DNA from: Vitreoscilla sp.
GTDB lineage: Bacteria; Pseudomonadota; Gammaproteobacteria; Burkholderiales; Burkholderiaceae
Assembly (NCBI GenBank): GCA_014378125.1
Contig: JACMOG010000452.1
Coordinates: 1-5,317 of the forward strand
DNA length: 5,317 bases
Reading direction: 5' to 3'
Shown: piece after piece, positions 1 to 5,317 of the stretch
Layout of the letters: each line of letters opens with the position of its first letter
How positions within the stretch are numbered: the first letter of the stretch is position 1
The notes under the pieces: generated by a model
Seen by the model: the letters and a program-made list of their open reading frames with translations, nothing else
The model's database searches: none
Told to the model about the DNA's origin: nothing
Translations under genes and position numbers: made by a program

Positions 1-1
1 C

Positions 2-1198
2 ATGAACCTTCCCGGACTCAATTTCCAGCTTGGCGAAGACATCGACGCCCTGCGTGATGCGGTGCGTGAATTCGCCCAGGCCGAGATCGCGCCGCGTGCG
101 GCCCGGCTCGACGCCGACGACCAGTTCCCGATGGACCTGTGGCGCAAGATGGGCGAGCTCGGCGTGCTGGGCATCACCGTGCCCGAGGAATACGGGGGCG
201 CCGGCATGGGCTACCTGGCCCACATGATCGCCATGGAAGAAATCTCGCGCGCCTCGGCTTCGGTGGGGCTCTCGTACGGCGCCCACAGCAACCTGTGCGT
301 CAACCAGATCAAGCGCAACGGCAGCGACGAGCATCGGCGCAAGTACATGCCCAAGCTGATTTCCGGCGAGCACGTCGGCGCGCTGGCGATGAGCGAAGCA
401 GGCGCCGGCAGCGACGTGATCTCGATGAAGCTCAAGGCCCAGTGGCAGGAGCCGAGTGCCTCCGGCGGCGGGTATTACCTGCTCAACGGCAGCAAGTTCT
501 GGATCACCAAGGGGCCGGATGCCGACACGCTGGTGGTTTACGCCAAGACCGAGCCCGAGCTGGGCGCCCGCGGCGTCACCGCGTTCCTGATCGAAAAGGG
601 CATGAAGGGCTTTTCGGTCGCGCAGAAACTCGACAAGCTCGGCATGCGCGGGTCGCACACCGGCGAGCTGGTGTTCCAGGACGTCGAGGTGCCCGCGGAA
701 AACATTCTCGGTAACCTCAACGGCGGCGCCAAGGTGCTGATGAGCGGCCTCGACTACGAGCGCGCGGTGCTGGCCGCCGGCCCCATCGGCATCATGCAGT
801 CGGTGATGGACAACGTCGTCCCGTACATCCACGACCGCAAGCAGTTCGGCCAGTCCATCGGCGAGTTCCAGCTGATCCAGGGCAAGGTGGCCGACATGTA
901 TACGGTGCTGCAGGCCGGCCGGGCCTTCTGCTACACCGTGGGCAAGAACCTCGACGCGCTGGGCTCCGAGCACGTGCGCCAGGTGCGCAAGGACTGTGCC
1001 TCGGTCATCCTGTGGTGCGCCGAGAAGGCCACCTGGATGGCCGGCGGGGGCGTGCAGATCTTCGGCGGCAACGGCTACATCAACGATTACCCGCTCGGCC
1101 GGCTCTGGCGTGATGCGAAGCTGTATGAAATCGGCGCGGGCACCAGCGAGGTGCGCCGCATGCTGATCGGGCGCGAGCTGTTCTCCGAGACGATGTGA
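2..1198 (+). CDS. ivd: Isovaleryl-CoA dehydrogenase (acyl-CoA dehydrogenase family)
   Basis: This FAD-dependent enzyme oxidises isovaleryl-CoA to 3-methylcrotonyl-CoA in leucine/isovalerate catabolism and passes electrons to electron-transfer flavoprotein in the cytoplasm. The 398-residue product has the full family layout. The N-terminal helical domain covers about 1-125 and contains [11 protein letters not shown] at 60-70. The middle beta domain contains the flavin-binding [10 protein letters not shown] at 129-138 and FWITKG at 166-171. The C-terminal helical domain contains DRKQFG at 278-283 and QIFGGNGY at 352-359. The likely catalytic base is E253 in [13 protein letters not shown]. Isovaleryl-CoA dehydrogenases carry their glutamate there rather than in the C-terminal motif, which here reads [12 protein letters not shown] (375-386) with no glutamate at the alternative site, as in the human enzyme. 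A short Ser/Gly-rich loop (about 147-157) looks slightly longer than usual. Only one base precedes the ATG, so its ribosome binding site is not visible, but the N-terminus has family-typical length. The GNAT gene follows within a few bases, suggesting co-transcription. Confidence 0.95.
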   Translation: MNLPGLNFQLGEDIDALRDAVREFAQAEIAPRAARLDADDQFPMDLWRKMGELGVLGITVPEEYGGAGMGYLAHMIAMEEISRASASVGLSYGAHSNLCVNQIKRNGSDEHRRKYMPKLISGEHVGALAMSEAGAGSDVISMKLKAQWQEPSASGGGYYLLNGSKFWITKGPDADTLVVYAKTEPELGARGVTAFLIEKGMKGFSVAQKLDKLGMRGSHTGELVFQDVEVPAENILGNLNGGAKVLMSGLDYERAVLAAGPIGIMQSVMDNVVPYIHDRKQFGQSIGEFQLIQGKVADMYTVLQAGRAFCYTVGKNLDALGSEHVRQVRKDCASVILWCAEKATWMAGGGVQIFGGNGYINDYPLGRLWRDAKLYEIGAGTSEVRRMLIGRELFSETM

Positions 1199-1200
1199 GG
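1197..1200 (+). promoter_or_regulatory. Ribosome binding site deciding the GNAT start
   Basis: GAGG overlaps the ivd stop codon. Two adjacent GTG codons follow, at 1203 and 1206. The spacing is 2 bases to the first and 5 bases to the second, so the second is the better start. The overlap with the stop suggests that translation of the GNAT depends on ribosomes finishing ivd. Confidence 0.55.
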
Positions 1201-1205
1201 CGGTG

Positions 1206-1826
1206 GTGAGCGACGACCGCCTGCCGCTTCCGATCCTGCAGGGCGAGCGCTGCCTGCTGCGCGCCTATGACGCCTCCGATGCATCGGCGCTGCGGGAGCT
1301 GGCCGACAATCCCCGGGTCTCATACAACCTCTTCGAAGGCTTTCCGTCCCCTTACTTGGCCGAGCACGCGGAAGCTTGGTGCGGCCGGGAAGCGAACTCG
1401 GGGCAGTTCGGCTATGTATGGGCGATCACCGTCGGCGGGGTGCTTGCGGGTACCGTCGGCTTCCAGCAACTGGAGAGGCCCGGCAATCGTTGCAACGCGG
1501 AGCTGGGCTACTGGCTGGGCGAGCCCTGGTGGGGTCGCGGCATCGCCAGCGATGCGGTGCGGCAGATGACCGATTGGGCATTCGCCGCCCTGCCGCAGAT
1601 CACACGTATCTACGCGTCGATCTACGCGCGCAACGAGGGCTCGCAGGCGGTTGCACGCAAATGCGGCTATGTGAGAGAAGGCCTTCAGAAGCAGGCCGTC
1701 ATCAAGCATGGCGAAGTGATCGATGCAGTTGTCTGGGCCACCTACCGCACCGAGATCGCCCGCCGCGACGCCGACATCGACGCCGCGCTGGCCGCCACGG
1801 CCGCCACCGCCATGGAGCGCGCGTGA
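1206..1826 (+). CDS. GNAT family N-acetyltransferase, RimJ/RimL type
   Basis: This is a predicted cytoplasmic acetyl-CoA-dependent N-acetyltransferase of about 206 residues. The substrate cannot be told from sequence: the RimJ/RimL branch includes enzymes acting on protein N-termini and on small molecules. An N-terminal strand (ERCLLRAYDASD, about 14-25) opens the fold. The acetyl-CoA-binding motif A is ELGYWLGEPWWGRGIASDAV (about 99-118), with the pyrophosphate loop G110-R111-G112-I113-A114. The later family pattern ARNEGSQAVARKCGYVREG (about 141-159) has the usual Asn, Ser and Gly-Tyr positions. The last 20 or so residues are an Ala-rich, charged tail outside the fold. I chose GTG 1206 over GTG 1203 on ribosome-binding-site spacing; the two differ by one residue. 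The gene sits between the ivd stop and the overlapping peptidase gene, so all three are probably on one transcript. Its core uses more A/T-ending codons than its neighbours, a possible sign of separate origin. Confidence 0.85.
   Translation: MSDDRLPLPILQGERCLLRAYDASDASALRELADNPRVSYNLFEGFPSPYLAEHAEAWCGREANSGQFGYVWAITVGGVLAGTVGFQQLERPGNRCNAELGYWLGEPWWGRGIASDAVRQMTDWAFAALPQITRIYASIYARNEGSQAVARKCGYVREGLQKQAVIKHGEVIDAVVWATYRTEIARRDADIDAALAATAATAMERA
1814..1817 (+). promoter_or_regulatory. Ribosome binding site of the peptidase E gene
   Basis: GGAG lies inside the last codons of the GNAT gene, 5 bases before the GTG at 1823. It supports GTG 1823 as the start, even though the reading frame stays open far upstream, and it explains how an overlapping gene could be initiated. 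Confidence 0.6.
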
Positions 1827-2524
1827 ACCAACCCGGCGCCATCGCCTGCATCGGCGGCGGAGGCTTTCTCGTCCGCGATGACAGCCACCTGCAGGAGGAG
1901 TTCCTGCTGTCTCTGATCCCGGAGTCGCGCCGCCGCGAGCGCCCGCGCGTGGTGTTCCTCGGCCTGGCGCATGGTGACCGTGAGCTGGGCCAGCTGAAGG
2001 CGCTGAAGACCTTCTCGAAGCTGGGATGCGACGCCTCCACGCTGCCGTTCTTCCCCTATGAGATGAAGCGCGACTACGTGGCGGAGGTGATGGCCGCCGA
2101 CCTCGTCTACGTGGGCGGGGGCAACACGCCCGCCATGGTCGCTGTGTGGCGCGAGTTCGGTTTCGACCGCGCGCTGCACGACGCGTGGCAGGACGGCACG
2201 GTGCTGTCGGGTATCAGCGCCGGGGCCAACTGCTGGTTCGAGCACTACGTGACCGACAGCGTGCCGGGCGGTGGCGTACGCGCGGGCCTGGGCTGGATCA
2301 AGGGCACGTTCTGCCCGCACCTGGACAGCGAACCGTGGCGCCAACCGGTGCTCGCGGGTGTGCCGAACGCGCCCGCGTACGGCGTGCGCGAGGGCAGCAT
2401 GATGGTGGTGCGGCTCGGCGCCGAGCCCGAGTTCGTGGCCGACAAGCCGGGTGTCACCGCCAGCGTGCGCCTGCCCGACGAGGCGGCGCGCGAAGTCCCC
2501 GCCATCGACTTGTCGTCGCGCTGA
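1823..2524 (+). CDS. pepE: Peptidase E-like serine hydrolase (peptidase family S51)
   Basis: The 233-residue product matches the usual length of family S51, whose best-known member, PepE, is a cytoplasmic dipeptidase cleaving Asp-X dipeptides. The glycine-rich start CIGGGGFLV (9-17) leads into a Rossmann-like alpha/beta fold. DLVYVGGGNTPAM (93-105) is the family's GGGNT segment near the active site. GISAGAN (130-136) holds the nucleophile S132 in the GxSAG elbow. CPHLDSE (164-170) supplies the likely catalytic histidine H166. The acidic triad member is less certain; E140 and D145 in WFEHYVTDS are candidates. No signal peptide or membrane segment is visible. The CWFE/VTDS stretch and CPH motif resemble the Lmo0363-type branch more than enterobacterial PepE, so the true substrate may differ from Asp-X. 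The GTG start overlaps the GNAT stop by four bases, so the two are probably translationally coupled. The reading frame is open upstream to about 1376, but that part is the GNAT gene read in another frame. Confidence 0.88.
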   Translation: MNQPGAIACIGGGGFLVRDDSHLQEEFLLSLIPESRRRERPRVVFLGLAHGDRELGQLKALKTFSKLGCDASTLPFFPYEMKRDYVAEVMAADLVYVGGGNTPAMVAVWREFGFDRALHDAWQDGTVLSGISAGANCWFEHYVTDSVPGGGVRAGLGWIKGTFCPHLDSEPWRQPVLAGVPNAPAYGVREGSMMVVRLGAEPEFVADKPGVTASVRLPDEAAREVPAIDLSSR

Positions 2525-2538
2525 AGCCGCGCGCTCAA

Positions 2539-2544
2539 TACACT
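2539..2544 (+). promoter_or_regulatory. Weak candidate -10 element before the carbonic anhydrase gene
   Basis: The 52-base gap between pepE and the carbonic anhydrase gene holds TACACT, which matches four of six bases of the sigma-70 -10 consensus, in a locally A/T-richer patch 32 bases before the start codon. I see no good -35 element at the right distance, so this is only a suggestion that carbonic anhydrase and aceK may have their own promoter. There is no terminator-like hairpin in the gap, so read-through from pepE is equally possible. Confidence 0.22.
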
Positions 2545-2576
2545 GCGAAGACACGCACAACGACCCCGAAAGAACC

Positions 2577-3260
2577 ATGTCCGACGACACCAGCACCGAC
2601 CACGACCTCTCCGGCCTCTTCGAGAAGAACACCCGCTGGGCCGAAGGCATGGAGCGGCGCAGCCCGGGCTTCTTCACCAGCCTGCTCACCCAGCAGACGC
2701 CGCAGTACCTGTGGATCGGCTGCGCAGACAGCCGCGTGCCGGCCAACGAGCTGGTGGGCCTGCTGCCGGGCGACGTGTTCGTGCATCGCAACGTGGCCAA
2801 CGTGGTGGCGCATTCCGACCTGAACGCGTTGTCGGTCATCCAGTACGCCGTCGATGCGCTCAAGGTCAAGCACATCATGGTGGTGGGCCATTCGCGTTGC
2901 GGCGGCGTCACCGCCGCGCTGGACAACACCCGCGTGGGCGTCGTCGACAACTGGCTGCGCCACGTGCAGGACGTCCGCAACGCGCACCTCGAGTTCCTGC
3001 AGCAACTGCCCGAGGATCGCCGCGTGGACGCGCTGGTGGAGCTCAACGTGCTGGAGCAGGCGCGCAACGTGTGCCTGTCCACCGTGGTGGAGGACGCCTG
3101 GGCCAACGGCCAGACGGTGGTCGTGCACGGCTGGGTCTACGGCCTGCACAACGGGCTGCTGCAGGACCTGAGCTTCACCGTCGAGAACACCGACGACGTG
3201 GCCGCCGCCTACCAGCGCGCGCTGTTCGCGCTGCGCCTGCGTCACATCCCGGTCGCCTGA
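2577..3260 (+). CDS. can: Beta-class carbonic anhydrase (Can type)
   Basis: This zinc enzyme interconverts CO2 and bicarbonate in the cytoplasm, providing bicarbonate for biotin- and PEP-dependent carboxylations. The 227-residue protein closely resembles E. coli Can from memory, with shared blocks such as PGFF, LWIGC, DSRVPA, VHRNVAN, NWL, ELNV and HGW. Zinc ligands are C49, H105 and C108 (CADSR at 49-53; GHSRCGG at 104-110), with the D51-R53 pair of the beta class. W46, R71 and Y188 align with the residues forming the non-catalytic bicarbonate pocket in the E. coli and Haemophilus enzymes, which predicts a bicarbonate-regulated (type II) enzyme. ATG 2577 is chosen because the protein then begins like Can; it has only a weak purine-rich run (GAAAGAA, 2568-2574) as a ribosome binding site. 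The open frame upstream to 2451 overlaps pepE and is not family-like. aceK begins 20 bases downstream, so the two are probably co-transcribed. The neighbouring leucine pathway includes a bicarbonate-using carboxylase step, giving a sensible reason for the placement. Confidence 0.95.
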   Translation: MSDDTSTDHDLSGLFEKNTRWAEGMERRSPGFFTSLLTQQTPQYLWIGCADSRVPANELVGLLPGDVFVHRNVANVVAHSDLNALSVIQYAVDALKVKHIMVVGHSRCGGVTAALDNTRVGVVDNWLRHVQDVRNAHLEFLQQLPEDRRVDALVELNVLEQARNVCLSTVVEDAWANGQTVVVHGWVYGLHNGLLQDLSFTVENTDDVAAAYQRALFALRLRHIPVA

Positions 3261-3280
3261 CGACGAGCACGGGCGCCGCG

Positions 3281-5080
3281 ATGTTCCCGCACCCGCTGGA
3301 CGACCCGAACGCGTTCGCGATCGCCCAGGCGATCGTCGAGGGCTTCGATCGGCACTACCGGCTGTTCAGCGCCGCGGCGCGGGCCGCGAAGTCGCGCTTC
3401 GAACAGGCCGACTGGCAAAGGCAGCTCGACGCCCAGCGCGATCGCATCGCGTTCTACGACCTGCGCGTGGACGAGGCCGTCGAGCGCCTGAACACCGAGT
3501 TCCGGGCCACCGAGCTTCCCGCCAGCACCTGGCACCAGGTCAAGCTGCACGCCATCGGGCTGCTGATCGACCACCACCAGCCCGAGCTCGCCGAGACCTT
3601 CTTCAACTCGGTGACGACCAAGATCCTCGACCGGCGCGACTTCCACAACGACTTCATCTTCGTGCGCCCGGCGCTGTCCACCGACTACATCGAAAGCGAC
3701 GAGCCGGGCGCGGCGTCCACCTACCGCGCGTACTACCCCACCCGCGCGACGCTGCACGAGACCTGCCTGCGAGTCGTCACCAACTTCCAGCTGGAGGTGG
3801 AGTTCCACGACCTCGCACGCGACGTCGGCGACGTGGTGGCGGCGCTGCTGCGCGCACTCGGCGACGCGCGGCTGCGCGCCAACTTCCAGGTGCAGGTGCT
3901 GTCGTCGCTGTTCTTCCGCAACAAGGGCGCGTACGTGGTGGGCAAGATCGTCAACGGCTTCACCGAGCTGCCGTTCGCGCTGCCCTTCCTGCACGGCGAC
4001 GACGGCCTGCTGGCGATCGATGCCGTGCTGATCGGCGAGGATGACCTGCTGCTGCTGTTCAGCACGGCACGCGCCTACTTCATGGTGGAGATGGGCGTGC
4101 CCAGCGCCACGGTGCAGTTCCTGCGCACGCTGATGCCGCGCAAGACGCGCGCCGAGCTGTACAGCCAGGTGGGCCTGCAGAAGCAGGGCAAGGCGCTGTT
4201 CTACCGCGACCTGCTCACGCACCTGCGCCACTCCAGCGACAAGTTCCGCATCGCGCCCGGCATCAAGGGCATGGTGATGCTCGTGTTCGACCTGCCGTCG
4301 TTCCCGGTGGTGTTCAAGATCATCAAGGACTTCTACCCGCCGCAGAAGGACACCACGCGCGAGCAGGTGATGGGCAAGTACCTGCTGGTGAAGCAACACG
4401 ACCGCGTGGGCCGCATGGCCGACACGCTGGAGTTCTCCAACGTGGCGCTGCCGCGCCCCCGCTTCGACGACGAGCTCATCGCCGAGCTCCGGCACTTCTG
4501 CGGCAGCCTGCTGGAGGACGACGGCCGGACGCTGGTGATCCGCCACGCCTACATCGAGCGCCGCATGGTGCCGCTCAACATCTACCTGCAGGAGGCCGAT
4601 CCGGCGCAACTGGAGCAGGCGGTGGTGGAGTACGGAAACGCCATCAAGGATCTCGTGTCGGCCAACATCTTTCCCGGCGACATGCTGTGGAAGAACTTCG
4701 GCGTCACGCGCCACGGCAAGGTCGTGTTCTACGACTACGACGAGATCGAAAACCTTACCGACTGCAACTTCCGCCGCGTGCCCGAGCCGCGCAACGAGGA
4801 AGAGGAGATGTCGGGCGAGGTCTGGTACACCGTGCGCCCGCGCGACGTGTTCCCCGAGACCTTCGGCCCGTTCCTGCTGGGCAATCCCGAGGTGCGGCGC
4901 GTGTTCATGGCCGAACACGCCGACCTGCTCGATGCCGACTACTGGCAGCAACGCAAGCAGCGCATCCTGGCGGGCTACGTGCACGACGTCTTCCCGTACG
5001 ACCCGTCGCGGCGCTTCAGCGCGCAACGCTCCAACCCTTCCGATTCCGGGAACCGGACCACGCAGCCCGCTTCCGCCTGA
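3281..5080 (+). CDS. aceK: Isocitrate dehydrogenase kinase/phosphatase
   Basis: AceK is a bifunctional cytoplasmic enzyme that phosphorylates, and so inactivates, isocitrate dehydrogenase and also removes the phosphate. It thereby sets the split between TCA cycle and glyoxylate shunt during growth on acetate, fatty acids or other acetyl-CoA sources. The 599-residue protein has an N-terminal helical regulatory domain (about 1-315) and a C-terminal kinase-like domain. The ATP segment is APGIKGM (325-331) and the ATP lysine is K346 in VFKIIKD. D381 in GRMAD matches the annotated active-site Asp371 of E. coli. D467 and N472 in [11 protein letters not shown], and D485 in YDYDEIE, match Asp457, Asn462 and Asp475, all at a constant offset of 10. 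All key residues are present, so the gene appears functional. The protein is about 20 residues longer than E. coli AceK (578); residues 581-599 form a polar Ser/Asn/Pro tail. The ATG has no good Shine-Dalgarno sequence. aceB and aceA are not adjacent, unlike the enterobacterial aceBAK operon. Confidence 0.97.
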   Translation: MFPHPLDDPNAFAIAQAIVEGFDRHYRLFSAAARAAKSRFEQADWQRQLDAQRDRIAFYDLRVDEAVERLNTEFRATELPASTWHQVKLHAIGLLIDHHQPELAETFFNSVTTKILDRRDFHNDFIFVRPALSTDYIESDEPGAASTYRAYYPTRATLHETCLRVVTNFQLEVEFHDLARDVGDVVAALLRALGDARLRANFQVQVLSSLFFRNKGAYVVGKIVNGFTELPFALPFLHGDDGLLAIDAVLIGEDDLLLLFSTARAYFMVEMGVPSATVQFLRTLMPRKTRAELYSQVGLQKQGKALFYRDLLTHLRHSSDKFRIAPGIKGMVMLVFDLPSFPVVFKIIKDFYPPQKDTTREQVMGKYLLVKQHDRVGRMADTLEFSNVALPRPRFDDELIAELRHFCGSLLEDDGRTLVIRHAYIERRMVPLNIYLQEADPAQLEQAVVEYGNAIKDLVSANIFPGDMLWKNFGVTRHGKVVFYDYDEIENLTDCNFRRVPEPRNEEEEMSGEVWYTVRPRDVFPETFGPFLLGNPEVRRVFMAEHADLLDADYWQQRKQRILAGYVHDVFPYDPSRRFSAQRSNPSDSGNRTTQPASA

Positions 5081-5099
5081 CCCCCCCCGTCCTTTCTTC
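5081..5099 (+). other. Pyrimidine tract with a run of eight C after the aceK stop
   Basis: Immediately after the aceK TGA come eight consecutive C (5081-5088), then a mixed C/T stretch; 18 of 19 bases are pyrimidines. It fills most of the 31-base gap to the thiolase gene. There is no hairpin followed by T's, so it is not an intrinsic terminator. It lies outside both coding regions, so a length change would alter spacing but not frame. Confidence 0.6.
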
Positions 5100-5104
5100 A
5101 GGAG
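5100..5104 (+). promoter_or_regulatory. Strong ribosome binding site of the thiolase gene
   Basis: AGGAG sits 7 bases before the ATG at 5112, near-ideal spacing and the best Shine-Dalgarno match in the window. It contrasts with the poor site of aceK just upstream and suggests that the thiolase is made in greater amounts than AceK from a shared transcript. Confidence 0.8.
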
Positions 5105-5111
5105 CATTCAA

Positions 5112-5317
5112 ATGTCCGATTCCATCGTCATCGTTTCCGCCGCCCGCACGCCCATCGGCGGCATGCTGGGCGACTTCTCCGCGCTGGCCGCGTGGGAGCT
5201 GGGCGCCGTCGCCATCAAGGCGGCGGTCGAACGCGCCGGCGTGCCCGGCAACGCCGTCGACGAGGCGCTGATCGGCAACTGCCTGATGGCCGGCCAGGGC
5301 CAGGCCCCGGCGCGCCA
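5112..5317 (+). CDS. Acetyl-CoA acetyltransferase-family thiolase, N-terminal part (cut by window end)
   Basis: Only the first 68 full codons are visible. Thiolases of this family either condense two acetyl-CoA to acetoacetyl-CoA or cleave acetoacetyl-CoA and longer 3-ketoacyl-CoA. The start IVIVSAARTPIGGMLGDF (5-22) is the classic thiolase opening, ELGAVAIKAAVERAGV (29-44) is the first helix, and VDEALIGNCLMAGQGQAPAR (49-68) is the conserved segment that normally precedes the nucleophilic cysteine by about 20 residues. That cysteine (near residue 89 in biosynthetic thiolases) and the C-terminal His and Cys lie beyond the window. The pattern favours the acetyl-CoA acetyltransferase (AtoB/PhaA-like) branch over long-chain FadA, but the fragment cannot separate catabolic from polyhydroxybutyrate-making members, so no symbol is given. 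The start is well supported by AGGAG at 5100-5104. Its position behind ivd and aceK suits a role in leucine or acetoacetate breakdown to acetyl-CoA. Confidence 0.92.
   Translation, partial: MSDSIVIVSAARTPIGGMLGDFSALAAWELGAVAIKAAVERAGVPGNAVDEALIGNCLMAGQGQAPAR

Noticed and set aside
1376..1822. An upstream extension of the peptidase E reading frame
   Set aside because: It overlaps the GNAT gene, gives an Arg-rich product, and S51 proteins have the length obtained from GTG 1823, which has its own ribosome binding site.
2525..2576. A possible terminator or small RNA in the pepE-carbonic anhydrase gap
   Set aside because: There is no stable hairpin with a T tract and no recognisable RNA motif in the 52 bases; only a weak -10-like hexamer is present.
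1742..3106. A 454-codon open frame on the minus strand across pepE and carbonic anhydrase
   Set aside because: It spans two well-identified genes and an intergenic gap, and has low-complexity shadow composition with no family motifs.
2711..3280. A 190-codon open extension upstream of aceK in the same frame
   Set aside because: It is the carbonic anhydrase gene read out of frame; AceK proteins begin at about the ATG at 3281 and the extension is Arg/Gly/Ala-rich without family similarity.
5045..5057. An inverted repeat (five-base stem, three-base loop) near the aceK end, considered as a terminator
   Set aside because: It lies inside the coding sequence, the stem is short, and no T run follows; the downstream stretch is C-rich.
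3242..5107. A 621-codon open frame on the minus strand opposite the whole of aceK
   Set aside because: It mirrors the strong GC3 bias of aceK; its product is a His/Val/Arg/Glu/Leu-rich string with no recognisable domain, typical of antisense shadows in GC-rich genes.
1..5317. Signs of a mobile element, defence system or CRISPR array
   Set aside because: I found no transposase, integrase, toxin-antitoxin or nuclease motifs, no repeated spacers and no terminal repeats; every gene belongs to a familiar housekeeping or catabolic family.

Overview
The window is a compact, high-GC stretch carrying six genes, all on the + strand and all with strong G/C preference at third codon positions. The first gene starts at base 2 and the last is cut off by the window end. 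Gene content and style point to a betaproteobacterium of the Burkholderiales, with a Comamonadaceae-like relative as the best guess. The grounds are a stand-alone aceK away from aceBA, a leucine-type acyl-CoA dehydrogenase and thiolase, an E. coli Can-like beta-carbonic anhydrase and very GC-rich codons. This placement is inferred from content, not from a database comparison.

Layout: isovaleryl-CoA dehydrogenase (2-1198); GNAT acetyltransferase of the RimJ/RimL type (1206-1826, GTG start a few bases after the ivd stop); peptidase E-like serine hydrolase (1823-2524, GTG start overlapping the previous stop); a 52-base gap with a weak promoter candidate; beta-carbonic anhydrase (2577-3260); isocitrate dehydrogenase kinase/phosphatase AceK (3281-5080); a 31-base C/T-rich gap with a good ribosome binding site; and the first 68 codons of an acetyl-CoA acetyltransferase-family thiolase (5112 to the end). 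No intergenic gap exceeds 52 bases. I saw no RNA gene, mobile element, CRISPR array or convincing intrinsic terminator.

Four of the six genes form a plausible metabolic story. Isovaleryl-CoA dehydrogenase makes 3-methylcrotonyl-CoA in leucine/isovalerate breakdown. The next step of that pathway is a biotin carboxylase that consumes bicarbonate, which carbonic anhydrase can supply. The pathway ends in acetyl-CoA and acetoacetate, where thiolases act. AceK then sets how much isocitrate enters the glyoxylate shunt rather than the TCA cycle when cells live on acetyl-CoA. The GNAT and peptidase E genes do not obviously belong to this scheme, and the GNAT gene has noticeably weaker GC3 bias than its neighbours.

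The window looks like ordinary chromosomal metabolism. I found no previously undescribed system; the findings below are modest observations.
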